Positions 25,835 through 34,165 of a DNA stretch of 64,000 nucleotides are shown piece after piece. This DNA is from Paraburkholderia caballeronis (GTDB lineage: Bacteria; Pseudomonadota; Gammaproteobacteria; Burkholderiales; Burkholderiaceae), in the NCBI RefSeq assembly GCF_900104845.1, contig NZ_FNSR01000003.1, positions 682,001-746,000 on the forward strand. Direction: 5' to 3'. The notes beneath the pieces are model-generated. The model did no database searches. It was not told the origin of the DNA and saw only the letters and a list, made by a program, of their open reading frames with translations. The translations under genes were made by a program, and so were the position numbers. Positions within the stretch are counted from its first letter, which is position 1, and every line of letters begins with the position of its first letter.

Positions 25835-26893
25835 ATGAAGCAATACCCGAAGTTCAAGGCCGCGGCCTGCCACGCCGCTCCCATTTATTTCGATGCGCAC
25901 GCGTGCGTCGAAAAGGCGTGTGCGTGGATCAAGGAAGCGGCGGAGCACGGCGCCGAACTGATCGCGTTTCCGGAGGCGTACCTGTCGTCGTTTCCGGTGT
26001 GGTCCGGCGTGTGGGCGCCGGTGGACGTGCACGAGTTCTTCTCGAAGCTCGTCGCGAGCGCCGTGCATATCGACGGTCCGGAGATCGCGCAACTGCGCGA
26101 CGTCGCGAAGCGTCACGGCGTGTTCGTCTCGATGGGCATCAACGAGAGCACGGAGAACAGCTACGGCTGCGTGTGGGACACGAACGTGCTGATCGGCGAC
26201 GACGGCTCGCTGCTCAACGTGCACCGCAAGCTGGTCCCGACCTACTGGGAGAAGCTGACGTGGGCGCAGGGCGACGGCAGCGGCCTGCGCGTGGCGGACA
26301 CGCGCCTCGGACGCATCGGCGCGCTCGTGTGCGGCGAGAACACGAACGCGCTTGCGCGCTTTGCGCTGCTGGCGCAGGGCGAAAGCGTCCACATCTCGTC
26401 GTTCTCGCCGCGCTGGCCGACGCATCCGCTCGGCGAAGGCGGCTACGATCTCGAAGCGGCCATCCGGCTGCGCGCCGGCGCGCACGCGTTCGAAGGCAAG
26501 CTCTTCAACATCGTCGCGTCGGGTTTCCTGCCGCCGGAGGCGATCGACATCATCAGCCGCGACAACAGCCGCGTGCGCGACCTGCTCGAACAGTCGCCGA
26601 AGAGCGTGTCGATGATCCTCGGTCCGGACGGCCAGCCGGTCAGCGACACGCTGCGCGACGACGAGGGCATCGTCTACGCGGACATCGATCTTGCGAAATG
26701 CGTGGTGCCGAAGCAGTTCCAGGACGTCGTCGGCTACTACAACCGCTTCGATGTTTTCCAGTTGAAGGTGAATCGCCGCGCGCATGCGCCGGTGCACTTC
26801 CACGAGGAGGGCGAGGACGACGCGGGCGGCGCGACGGCCCGCGCGGCGGCGGCCGATTCGTTCGTTGCGCTCGACAGCAGTCTGTATTCCTGA
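25835..26893 (+). CDS. Nitrilase
   Basis: The 352-residue enzyme is a branch 1 nitrilase (C-N hydrolase superfamily), hydrolysing nitriles to carboxylic acids and ammonia. The catalytic triad is complete: E47 in IAFPEAYL, K132 in VHRKLVPTYWEK and C166 in GALVCGENTN. The CGENTN context and SSFPVWSGVWAP stretch are typical of aliphatic and arylacetonitrile nitrilases. ATG 25835 follows an AGGAG site at a good distance. With an upstream racemase and a downstream 2-hydroxyacid dehydrogenase gene, a hydroxynitrile such as mandelonitrile is an attractive substrate, but this is inference. It is oriented with the racemase-permease genes and probably shares their regulator. Confidence 0.93.
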   Translation: MKQYPKFKAAACHAAPIYFDAHACVEKACAWIKEAAEHGAELIAFPEAYLSSFPVWSGVWAPVDVHEFFSKLVASAVHIDGPEIAQLRDVAKRHGVFVSMGINESTENSYGCVWDTNVLIGDDGSLLNVHRKLVPTYWEKLTWAQGDGSGLRVADTRLGRIGALVCGENTNALARFALLAQGESVHISSFSPRWPTHPLGEGGYDLEAAIRLRAGAHAFEGKLFNIVASGFLPPEAIDIISRDNSRVRDLLEQSPKSVSMILGPDGQPVSDTLRDDEGIVYADIDLAKCVVPKQFQDVVGYYNRFDVFQLKVNRRAHAPVHFHEEGEDDAGGATARAAAADSFVALDSSLYS

Positions 26894-27261
26894 GGCTGTT
26901 CACAGGCGTTATCGCGCGGCGGCCGCGCGGTAACGCGTCGGTTGATATTGCCGCATCCATGCCTGCGCCGGGTTCTGCCCGGCCCGCTTTCCGTCGCTGT
27001 TTCCAGTGTGATAGACCGCCGCGCGCAAAGCATTTCCACACAACGAGCGATATCGAATGCCGCTGCCTGCCCGGGTCGGGAATAAACGGCGCGATCCCGC
27101 ATCGCCACTCAATCAATCGACCTCGCCCCCCTTTCCACACGCCGCATCGAAGCCAAAGTGTGGCCGCAAACGTTGTCGTCGACCCATAACGCTGCATGTA
27201 ACGTAAATGACACAAAGAGGCATTAGCGTGCCTATTCCTTTGCCAACAGGATCGCGTTGCC
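26894..27261. other. 368-bp intergenic region with hairpin
   Basis: No gene is supported. An imperfect GC-rich inverted repeat at 26907-26936 (GCGTTA ... TAACGC, with CGCGCGG/CCGCGCG inside) lies 14 bp after the nitrilase stop and may act as a terminator, although no T-run follows. The rest separates the nitrilase from the signalling operon and should contain that operon's promoter, which I could not assign. Confidence 0.4.
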
Positions 27262-28503
27262 ATGCACCCGGCGCTTGCGCAGTTTAGTCGTCCAGAGATT
27301 CAAGGCGGCCCCCGTTGCGCCGGCGATCTGTGCCAGGAAACACCGACTATCGACGCAGCGGATCCGAACTCGCTGGTGATGGAAATCTTCTATTCGCGGC
27401 GCGATATGGTCAGCCTCGCCGTGCTCGAAGGCAATCAGCCGATCGGGCTCATCAACCGGGACATCTTCCTGTCGCAGATGAGCAAGCCGTTCCATCGCGA
27501 GCTGTACGACAAGAAGAGCTGCATCGCGTTCATGGACAAGGAGCCGCTCATCGTCGACGCCGAAACGAGCGTCGAGGCGCTGACCTTCAGGACGGTCGAG
27601 GTCGGCGAGAAAGCCCTGGTCGACGGCTTCATCGTGACGCGGCAGGGCCGTTTCGCCGGACTGGGCAGCGGCCTGCAACTGCTGGGCGCGGTGGCGAAGA
27701 TCCAGGCCGAGAAGAATCGCCAGATCATGCAGAGCATCGAATACGCGAGCGTGATCCAGCAGGCCATGCTGCGCGCTTCCCGCGAGACGCTGGCGACCAC
27801 GCTGCCCGATGCGGCGCTGGCGTGGGAGCCGCGCGACGTGGTCGGTGGCGACTTCTATCATTTCGCGTCCTTTGCGGACGGCTGGTTCGGCGCGGCCGCC
27901 GACTGCACCGGCCATGGCGTGCCCGGCGCCTTCATGACGCTGCTCGCGTCGGCTTCGCTGTCGCAGGCGCTCGAACGGATCGGTCCGCGCAATCCCGACG
28001 CGCTGCTCGCCGCCGTCAACCGCAACGTGAAGAGCCTGCTGAGCCAGGTCGACGGCGCGGGCGAATCGGGCGAACCGGCCAAGTCCAACGACGGTCTGGA
28101 CGCCGCCTTTTTCTGGTTCGACGCCGGCCAGCACCAGCTTCATTTCGCCGGCGCGCGGATCGCGCTGCATATCCTGAGGCCCGATGCGGACCGCTTCGAG
28201 ACGATCGCGGGCGAACGCATGGGCGTCGGTTATATCGACAGTCTCGCGGACTACGCGTGGAAGCTGCACGCGGTTGCGGCGCCGCCGGGCAGTCTGCTGT
28301 TCATTTCCACCGATGGTCTCGTCGACCAGATCGGCGGCCCGAAAAGAATCGCGTTCGGCAAACGGAGGGCGCTGGATCTGATCCTGGCGCACCGTAACGA
28401 AACTCCGTCCACGATCTGCGAAAATCTGCGGCGGGCGCTGGCCGACTGGCAAGGCACGCAGCCTCGCCGCGACGACGTAACCCTACTTTTTGCTCGCGTT
28501 TAA
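27262..28503 (+). CDS. SiaA-like PP2C (SpoIIE/RsbU) phosphatase with N-terminal CBS-like domain
   Basis: The 413-residue protein has a C-terminal SpoIIE/RsbU-type PP2C phosphatase domain. Metal-binding aspartates are seen in DVVGGDFYHF, AAADCTGHGVPGAFMT and FISTDGLVDQ. The N-terminal 150 residues read as a CBS-like pair (AVLEGNQPIGLINRDIF, KEPLIVDAETSVEAL), joined by a helical linker (QAEKNRQIMQSIEYASVIQQ) typical of these phosphatases. There is no transmembrane segment, whereas Pseudomonas SiaA is membrane-bound. It precedes SiaB-, SiaC- and SiaD-like genes in a compact operon. By analogy it should dephosphorylate the SiaC-like protein to control the cyclase. The CBS input suggests nucleotide or metabolite sensing. 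Confidence 0.85.
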   Translation: MHPALAQFSRPEIQGGPRCAGDLCQETPTIDAADPNSLVMEIFYSRRDMVSLAVLEGNQPIGLINRDIFLSQMSKPFHRELYDKKSCIAFMDKEPLIVDAETSVEALTFRTVEVGEKALVDGFIVTRQGRFAGLGSGLQLLGAVAKIQAEKNRQIMQSIEYASVIQQAMLRASRETLATTLPDAALAWEPRDVVGGDFYHFASFADGWFGAAADCTGHGVPGAFMTLLASASLSQALERIGPRNPDALLAAVNRNVKSLLSQVDGAGESGEPAKSNDGLDAAFFWFDAGQHQLHFAGARIALHILRPDADRFETIAGERMGVGYIDSLADYAWKLHAVAAPPGSLLFISTDGLVDQIGGPKRIAFGKRRALDLILAHRNETPSTICENLRRALADWQGTQPRRDDVTLLFARV

Positions 28504-28511
28504 ATCAGCTT

Positions 28512-29081
28512 ATGAACATGTCCGAACTCCTGGACCAGGATAGCGCTTTTTTCGATCTGGCCCAGCGGCGCAACCTGATTTTTTATCACAAGGGTTATTT
28601 CTCCCATAACATCGTCGCGGCGATGAGCGAGGTGGTGAAGCTGCAACTGGAAGTCGCCGGCGTCAGTGGGCCGACCCGACGCCGGCTGTTTTCGTCCTTC
28701 ATCGAACTCGCGCAGAACATCGTTCACTATTCGTCGGCGTCGCTCGTCGACGGCTGGGAGGAGAAAGGGGCGATCCGCGAGGGCGCGGTGTGCATCCGGA
28801 CCGAAGGCGAGCGGCACCTGATGCTGTGCGTCAATCCGATTGCCACCGCCGCGGTGGACGACCTTCGCGAGAAGCTCGAACCGCTGCGCAGCATGTCGGT
28901 CGACGAGATAAAACAGGCGTATAAGCTATCATTGCGCGCCGACACTCCCGCAGACAGCAAGGGCGCAGGGCTGGGTTTCCTGACCATGGCGCGCGACGCG
29001 AGCGAACCGCTCGAATTCGCGTTTCATCCGCGCGCCGACGAACCCGGAACCACGCTGTTCTGCCTTAAGACTATCATCTGA
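28512..29081 (+). CDS. siaB: SiaB-family protein kinase
   Basis: The 189-residue protein matches the SiaB/DUF6272 family, GHKL-like kinases that phosphorylate SiaC. Segments include LIFYHKGYFSHNIVAAMSEV, a helix with a likely N-box (FSSFIELAQNIVHYSS) and an ATP-lid glycine cluster (DSKGAGLGFLTMARDAS). It starts eight bases after the phosphatase stop and ends just before the SiaC-like gene. In Pseudomonas aeruginosa the kinase opposes the SiaA phosphatase to set SiaC phosphorylation. The function here is inferred from family and gene order. Confidence 0.85.
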   Translation: MNMSELLDQDSAFFDLAQRRNLIFYHKGYFSHNIVAAMSEVVKLQLEVAGVSGPTRRRLFSSFIELAQNIVHYSSASLVDGWEEKGAIREGAVCIRTEGERHLMLCVNPIATAAVDDLREKLEPLRSMSVDEIKQAYKLSLRADTPADSKGAGLGFLTMARDASEPLEFAFHPRADEPGTTLFCLKTII

Positions 29082-29101
29082 ATTAGGTATGTTTGCCAGC
29101 C

Positions 29102-29488
29102 ATGGATAACCTGTTCATTGCCGCTACGGCGACGTCACCGGAAGTCGATTTTCGATTCGACCAGAACCTGCTGTCGCTGAAAGGCGAGTCCTATCCGGAG
29201 AACGCGGCGTCGTTTTACAGCCCGGTTATCGAGCGCCTGCGCTCGTACCTGGCCGGCTGCACCGAGGCCGCGATCACCGTCGATGTCACGTTGACGTATT
29301 TCAACAGTTCCAGCACCAAGATGCTGTTCAGCGTATTCGATGCGCTGGACCAGGCGGCGCTGTCGGGAAACCGCGTGCAGGTGAACTGGTACCGCGACGA
29401 CGAAGACGAAACCATTCTGGAGTTCGGCGAGGAACTGCAGGCCGATTTCACGGCAATCAACTTCACCGATTGTCCGGTTACCACGTAA
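29102..29488 (+). CDS. siaC: SiaC-family (DUF1987) regulatory protein
   Basis: The 128-residue protein is a DUF1987/SiaC homologue. Family features include SPEVDFRFDQNLLSLKGESY at the N terminus, DVTLTYFNSSSTKMLFSVFD in the middle, with a threonine/serine-rich loop holding the candidate phosphorylation site, and VNWYRDDEDETILEFGEE. Unphosphorylated SiaC binds and activates the SiaD diguanylate cyclase in Pseudomonas. The ATG at 29102 is preferred over a TTG at 29093. It lies 20 nt after the kinase gene and 8 nt before the cyclase gene. Confidence 0.87.
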   Translation: MDNLFIAATATSPEVDFRFDQNLLSLKGESYPENAASFYSPVIERLRSYLAGCTEAAITVDVTLTYFNSSSTKMLFSVFDALDQAALSGNRVQVNWYRDDEDETILEFGEELQADFTAINFTDCPVTT

Positions 29489-29496
29489 GGACGGTC

Positions 29497-30252
29497 ATGG
29501 TGGTTTCGAATTCCTCCTCCGACGCGTCGCCGAACGACGCTCCGGATCTGTTCCGGAACGAGAGTGAGGCGCTGGAAAAATCGCGCGCGATTCACGCGAT
29601 TGCGGGCGCGGACGCGGAGGACTACCGCCAGGCGCTCGGCGAACTCATCGGCCATTTCGAGCGCCTGATGCGCGAGACGCGCCGCCTGATCGGGCGCAGC
29701 GATCGCGCCGAGCGCGAAATGCACGCGCTCACCCGGCAGTTGCAGTATCGGGCCACCCACGACGCGCTGACCGAGGTCTTCAACCGCAGCGCGGTGATCG
29801 AACGGACCATCAAGGCGTTGCGCGCCGACCGCGCGGTGATGATCCTGCTCGACATCGACGAGTTCAAGAAAGTCAACGACGATTTCGGCCATCCGGCGGG
29901 CGACTCGGTGATCCTCGGCATCGTCGATTGCCTGCGGCGCATCGTCGGCGAAAAAGGGCTGATCGGCCGCGTGGGCGGCGAAGAATTTACGGTGCTGCTG
30001 CCCGGGTACGACCTGGCCGAGGCGCTGGAACTGGCCGAGCACATGCGCGCCGCGATCAGCCGCTGCGTTTTTCCGCCGCCGGTGAATCGCCGGATCACCG
30101 CCAGTTTCGGTGTCAGCGCCAACGCGATGGACACCGATTTCGACACCGCCTACGGGCTGGCCGATTTCGCGCTGTACAACGCGAAGCGCGGCGGGCGTAA
30201 CCGGGTGGAGTTCGTCGATCCGGAGTCGGCGCCGTCCGGCGCGAACATCTAG
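29497..30252 (+). CDS. siaD: SiaD-like GGDEF diguanylate cyclase
   Basis: The 251-residue soluble protein has an N-terminal helical, probably coiled-coil stretch (GHFERLMRETRRLIGRSDRA) and a C-terminal GGDEF domain. Motifs are LTEVFNRSAVIER, ILLDIDEFKKVNDDFGH and the active-site GGEEF near residue 165. The usual RxxD inhibitory site five residues before the GGEEF motif is absent (GEKG occupies it), as expected if activity is controlled by a partner. It should make cyclic di-GMP when bound by the SiaC-like protein. ATG 29497 follows an AAGGA site overlapping the siaC stop region. The operon output is probably aggregation or biofilm behaviour. Confidence 0.87.
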   Translation: MVVSNSSSDASPNDAPDLFRNESEALEKSRAIHAIAGADAEDYRQALGELIGHFERLMRETRRLIGRSDRAEREMHALTRQLQYRATHDALTEVFNRSAVIERTIKALRADRAVMILLDIDEFKKVNDDFGHPAGDSVILGIVDCLRRIVGEKGLIGRVGGEEFTVLLPGYDLAEALELAEHMRAAISRCVFPPPVNRRITASFGVSANAMDTDFDTAYGLADFALYNAKRGGRNRVEFVDPESAPSGANI

Positions 30253-30539
30253 TTCGACTCTTCATCTTCCGGGCTCGCATATCGCCGATGCGGACATGTC
30301 GGTGACGGCGGTCGCGGCGGCGGGCGACATCGCCGCGTATCGGGAAGTGCCGCCGCGTGCGCCGCTGCTGGTGCTGCGCCGGACCTCGCGGCTCGCGGAC
30401 GGACGCGTCTGCGAGGCGACGGGGTTTCCATTCGCCCGGAGCGCTTCGACCTGGTCGTGCGCAGCGGGCTGGCGGGATAGTGCGGCAGAGCGCGGGGCGG
30501 CTTGCGCGGCCCCAGTCGATCGCTTCGTCGCCGCGTCGT

Positions 30540-31787
30540 TCAGTTGACCGCGGTAAGCGGGCCGCCTCTTCGATTCGGCCTGACGGTTTCCTGATCGCCG
30601 GCTTCACCGCTCCGGCCGAACCACGGGTTCTGTCTTAGCGCATCCGCGCCGGCAGCCTTGAGTTCCGCGATGGTGTGAAAGCCCATCATGTTCAGCGCCG
30701 GCCGCATTTCCCCCGCGAGCAGTTCGAGGCAGCGGGCCACGCCTTTTTCCCCGCCCGCGCCCAGCCCGTAGATATAGGCCCGGCCGATGAGCACCGCGGT
30801 CGCGCCCAGCGCCAGCGCCTTGAGCACGTCGGCGCCGCGCCGGATGCCGCCGTCCATCAGGATCTCGGTGCGGCCGCCGACGGCCTGGACGATCTCGGGC
30901 AGGATGTCGATGGTCGACGGCGCAGGGTCGAGCTGGCGGCCGCCGTGATTCGAAACCACGATGCCGTCGATGCCCTGATCGACGGCGCGGCGCGCATCGT
31001 CGGCGTCGAGGATGCCCTTGATGACGATCTTGCCTTCCCAGCGATCGCGCAGCCACCCGATGTCGTTCCACGACAGCGACGCGTCGATCATGCGGCCCAG
31101 GTTCACCGCCTGCTCCATCAGCGATTTGCCCAGTTCCGGGTAGGGCCGGCAGTTGCCGACGTTCGGCATGCCGTTGGCGAGCGTGCCGAGACACCACAGC
31201 GGATGCCGCAGCATCGACACGAGCATGCCGGGCGAAACGGACGTGCGGGCGCGAAAGCCGTTGCGCTCGTCGCGTTCGCGCACCGGCGCGAACGGCGTAT
31301 CGACGGTCAGGAAGATCGTTCCGATCTTCGCGCGCCGGCAGCGTTCGAGCATGTGCTCGGTCAGCTCGCGCTTGCGGAACATGTAGAGCTGGAAGTACAG
31401 CGAGCCGCGGTGCGACTGCGCGACCTCTTCGAGCGACGCGATCGAAAAGGTCGACAGGACCTGCGCAATGCCGGCCTTCTCCGCCGCGCGTCCCGCCGCG
31501 ATTTCTCCGTGATGGTGATGCATGCCCGCAAAGCCGATCGGGGCGAGAAGCATGGGAAGCTTGTGCTGCTCGCCGAGATAACCCGTACCGAGGTCGGTCG
31601 TATTGTCCTGAATGCCGACCAGCACCTTCTGCTTCAGATCCCAGCGCGCAAAATCGGCGCGGTTCGATTGCATCGTCGTTTCGCTGTTGGCGCCGCCGTA
31701 CAGATAATCGAAGAAATGCTTCGGCACGTTGCGGCTGGCCATGCGGCGAAGGTCGTCGATGTTCCAGGCTCTGGAAACGTTGGACAT
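30540..31787 (-). CDS. FMN-dependent 2-hydroxyacid dehydrogenase (mandelate/lactate type)
   Basis: The 415-residue enzyme is an FMN alpha-hydroxyacid dehydrogenase/oxidase. The hallmark SNHGGRQLD segment carries the catalytic His, and DGGIRRGADVLKALALGA binds the FMN phosphate. Other family segments are APIGFAGMHHHHGE, FQLYMFRKRELTEHML and the LTVDTPFAPVRERDERNGF strand. The length and central insertion resemble membrane-associated L-lactate (LldD) and S-mandelate (MdlB) dehydrogenases. A purine-rich AGGAGAT site precedes ATG 31787. Next to it lie remnants of an aldehyde dehydrogenase and a TPP enzyme, which is the order expected in a mandelate pathway. Substrate choice between lactate and mandelate is not resolved. 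Confidence 0.87.
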   Translation of the reverse strand: MSNVSRAWNIDDLRRMASRNVPKHFFDYLYGGANSETTMQSNRADFARWDLKQKVLVGIQDNTTDLGTGYLGEQHKLPMLLAPIGFAGMHHHHGEIAAGRAAEKAGIAQVLSTFSIASLEEVAQSHRGSLYFQLYMFRKRELTEHMLERCRRAKIGTIFLTVDTPFAPVRERDERNGFRARTSVSPGMLVSMLRHPLWCLGTLANGMPNVGNCRPYPELGKSLMEQAVNLGRMIDASLSWNDIGWLRDRWEGKIVIKGILDADDARRAVDQGIDGIVVSNHGGRQLDPAPSTIDILPEIVQAVGGRTEILMDGGIRRGADVLKALALGATAVLIGRAYIYGLGAGGEKGVARCLELLAGEMRPALNMMGFHTIAELKAAGADALRQNPWFGRSGEAGDQETVRPNRRGGPLTAVN

Positions 31788-31856
31788 GCTGATATCTCCT
31801 CGTGTCAGTATTGGTATCGGTATGGCACGCTGCTTCGTCCTGCCGAGCCACCCGGT

Positions 31857-32650
31857 TCAGTAGCGGATGATGACCGATTTCAGTCCGGTGAAGCGCTCGA
31901 TGAACGCTTCGCCGAACTTGCTGCCGATGCCCGACGACTTCACGCCGCCGAACGGCATCGCGGGATCGATGTAGTTGTGCATGTCGACCCGCACCGTCCC
32001 CGCTCCCACGCGCGGCACGAGACGCAACGCCTTCGGCGGATCGTTCGTCCAGACGCTTGCCGTGAGACCGGAGCGCGTGTCGTTCATGTGGTGAGCAGTT
32101 CTTCCTCGTCGTCGTACGCGAGAAAACTCGCGACCGGTCCGAAGGTTTCCCTGGTCATGATCGCGTCGTTCCGCGAGCGCGCCCGGATCGCGGTCGGCTG
32201 TACGACGAAACCCGCATCGTCCGCAGCGGCGCCACCATACACGATTTCGCCGTGCTGCCGCCGCGCGTCGTCGAAGAAACTCATGACCTTGCCGAAATGA
32301 GCCGCGTTGGCAAGCGGACCGAACTGCGCGCTTTCGTCGAGCGCGGAGCCGATCTTCAGCGTCGCGAGTTTCCTCGCCAGTGCTTCCAGCACGTCGTCGG
32401 CCGATGCACACACCTCTCTTTGATGCAGACAAGCGGCCTCCATGATGCCATCGACCGTGCGTTCGACGGGAAAATCGCGCAGGAATCCGGGGCGATGCTT
32501 GCCGCCGAGTTCGAGCGTGACGGGTTTGAGGCCGGCCTGCATCGCGGCCACGCCGACGCCGATGCCGGTCGGCACCGAGCCGGTGAACGTGACCTTCGAC
32601 ACTTTCGGATGGGCGATCAGCGCAGGGCCGACGCCAGAGCTTCGACGATG
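31857..32650 (-). pseudogene. Truncated, frameshifted aldehyde dehydrogenase
   Basis: Two minus-strand frames together encode the C-terminal part of an NAD(P)-dependent aldehyde dehydrogenase. From about 32650 to 32090 one frame gives HPKVSKVTFTGSVPTG, TLELGGK (with the general-base Glu) and the region of the nucleophile Cys (HQREVC), then ETFGPVASFLAYDDEEE. A stop/frameshift near 32085 is followed in another frame by SGLTASVWTND, MPFGGVKSSGIG and the normal C terminus. The first 200 or so residues of the family are missing. The start junction abuts a fragment of a different gene. It cannot make a working enzyme as it stands. It sits downstream of the FMN dehydrogenase, where a benzaldehyde-type dehydrogenase would be expected. 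Confidence 0.75.
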
Positions 32651-32790
32651 CGTTTCGCGGCTTCGCGCAACGGATCCGGATCGCTGGCGGGATCGGCGAG
32701 CACGAGCGGCGCATCGGGCACCTTCACGACGAGGTGCGTGACGTCGGACGGCAATGGCAGGTGCACCGGACGGCGTTCGAGCCAGCGCCT
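32645..32790 (-). pseudogene. Fragment of a thiamine-diphosphate-dependent enzyme (decarboxylase/ALS-like)
   Basis: A minus-strand frame reads RRPVHLPLPSDVTHLVV then VLADPASDPDPLREAAKRIV before a TGA. This resembles the junction between the N-terminal PYR domain (GPVHLxLPxDV) and central domain (DPxxLxxAAxxI) of acetolactate-synthase/benzoylformate-decarboxylase-like enzymes. Only about 50 residues remain. The fragment runs directly into the aldehyde dehydrogenase remnant, as if a deletion joined the two genes. The family call is tentative. Confidence 0.45.
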
Positions 32791-32799
32791 CGTGGCATC

Positions 32800-32994
32800 G
32801 GACGACGCGATTCAGGAGGCGCATGCGGTAAGCGGCGACGCCGACTACATGCTGAAAGGGGGGCGGGCAATCTGGAGCAACTGGCGGATTTCGTGACGAA
32901 CACCCTGCTGGTCAACGACACGGTCTCGCACGTCCAGTCGCACGTCGTCCTCAAGCAGATGAAGCAGACCCGCCCGTTGCCGACCAGGCGATAG
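32800..32994 (+). pseudogene. C-terminal remnant of Lrp/AsnC-type regulator
   Basis: The plus strand encodes AIQEAHAVSGDADYMLK, the conserved effector-domain stretch of Lrp/AsnC proteins. After a one-frame shift at a G-run near 32857-32862 it continues as NLEQLADFVTNTLLVNDTVS and VLKQMKQTRPLP, the usual Lrp C terminus. The DNA-binding half is absent, and the segment begins where the TPP fragment on the other strand ends. It is a truncated, frameshifted relic. Confidence 0.65.
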
Positions 32995-33118
32995 CCTTCG
33001 GCCTTGCGCGGCCCCAGCCCCGAATACGACCGCCACGAATTCGACACGCGCGCCGTATTCGCTACAATCGCTCGCTAACCCGCCTCGTTTCCCGCCTCGT
33101 TTCCAGTTCCGCATCGGT

Positions 33119-33748
33119 ATGCCACAGCCTTCCCAACCCTATGCCCGCGCCGCGGCATCGGGACCCGACTTCGCGACGCGACTCGAACTGCGAGCCGCGC
33201 TGCTCGCTTCGTTCGTCGGCTCCATCTGGGCGGTCTTCATCGTGTCGACCGCGTTTCCGGGACTTCGGCTGGATTCCCATGGCGTGCGGCCGCGCTCCTT
33301 CGCAGGCCTGGAGGGCATCCTGTTCGCCCCATGGCTGCACGGGAGCCTTGCGCACATCATGGCGAACACCGGCGGTCTCGTGATCCTCGGCTGGTTCACG
33401 ATGTGGCCGCGGATAAGCGGGTTCTGGGCGGCGACGATCGGCTCCATGCTCGGCGCCGGACTCTTCGCATGGGTGCTCGGGGCGCCGGACACCATTCACA
33501 TCGGCGCAAGCGGGATCATCTTCGGTTATGCGGGTTTTCTGGTGGCGCGCGGCTGGTTCACGCGCAACGTCCTCGCGCTCGTCGTGGCCGTCAGCGTGAT
33601 GGTGTTTTACGGAGCAACCATGCTCGTCGGCGTGTTGCCGCTGTACCCGTTCATCTCGTGGGAGAGCCATCTCGGCGGCGTCGTGGGCGGGGTGGTCATG
33701 GCGCGGGTCGTTAGCGTGCGTGGTGCTGGAGGGCGGAAGGGGAGGTAA
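33119..33748 (+). CDS. Rhomboid-family intramembrane serine protease
   Basis: The 209-residue polytopic membrane protein shows the rhomboid layout. A long hydrophobic N-terminal span is followed by the HGSLAHIMANTGG segment, which carries the conserved His/Asn pair of TM2. The catalytic serine motif is GASGIIFGYAGF (TM4) and the catalytic His is in WESHLGGVVGG (TM6). It would cleave membrane proteins within the inner membrane. It stands alone between a block of pseudogenes and a terminator-like hairpin, so nothing nearby indicates a substrate. Confidence 0.9.
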   Translation: MPQPSQPYARAAASGPDFATRLELRAALLASFVGSIWAVFIVSTAFPGLRLDSHGVRPRSFAGLEGILFAPWLHGSLAHIMANTGGLVILGWFTMWPRISGFWAATIGSMLGAGLFAWVLGAPDTIHIGASGIIFGYAGFLVARGWFTRNVLALVVAVSVMVFYGATMLVGVLPLYPFISWESHLGGVVGGVVMARVVSVRGAGGRKGR

Positions 33749-34165
33749 GGGCGGGCGGCGCGGAACCTCCCCCCGAACTGCCGTGGACCGACGCCGGAGC
33801 CGATCCGGACGCGCAGCGCCCACCCGTCTGTGAGAACCCGACTCGATGCAACGAACCCGGCCGCATGCCGGGTTCGTGCTTTAGGGCGTCCGCGAACGTT
33901 GCGGTGTTATCCATGCACTGTGTCACGGATTGACTCTCGCGGGCAAGCCACCTGCTGGTCCGGAAGGTCTATTAAGAAATTACAACAAATGCCGATATAA
34001 AAAAGTGGCTGTCTGGAGACCGAAGACTTATGCGCGACATGCCACGAGTTCGTGAGCGACCTGGTGCGGAACACCCATCGCCTGCGCCGGTCGGGGCGCG
34101 CCATTCGTTGCCAGTCCGATTCATCCACCAACAACAACTCACAGACCAACAGGAGAATCCAGGTA
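33749..34165. other. 417-bp intergenic region
   Basis: No gene is supported here. It contains the strong hairpin at 33852-33876 and a weak AT-rich promoter-like pair (TTAAGA at 33972-33977 and TATAAA at 33996-34001, 18-bp spacer) ahead of the lipoprotein gene. The lower GC content around 33970-34010 stands out. Confidence 0.4.
33852..33876. terminator. Rho-independent-like hairpin after rhomboid gene
   Basis: A perfect 10-bp stem, CGAACCCGGC/GCCGGGTTCG, with a five-base loop is followed by TGCTTTAG on the plus strand. It lies about 100 bp after the rhomboid stop. Confidence 0.6.
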
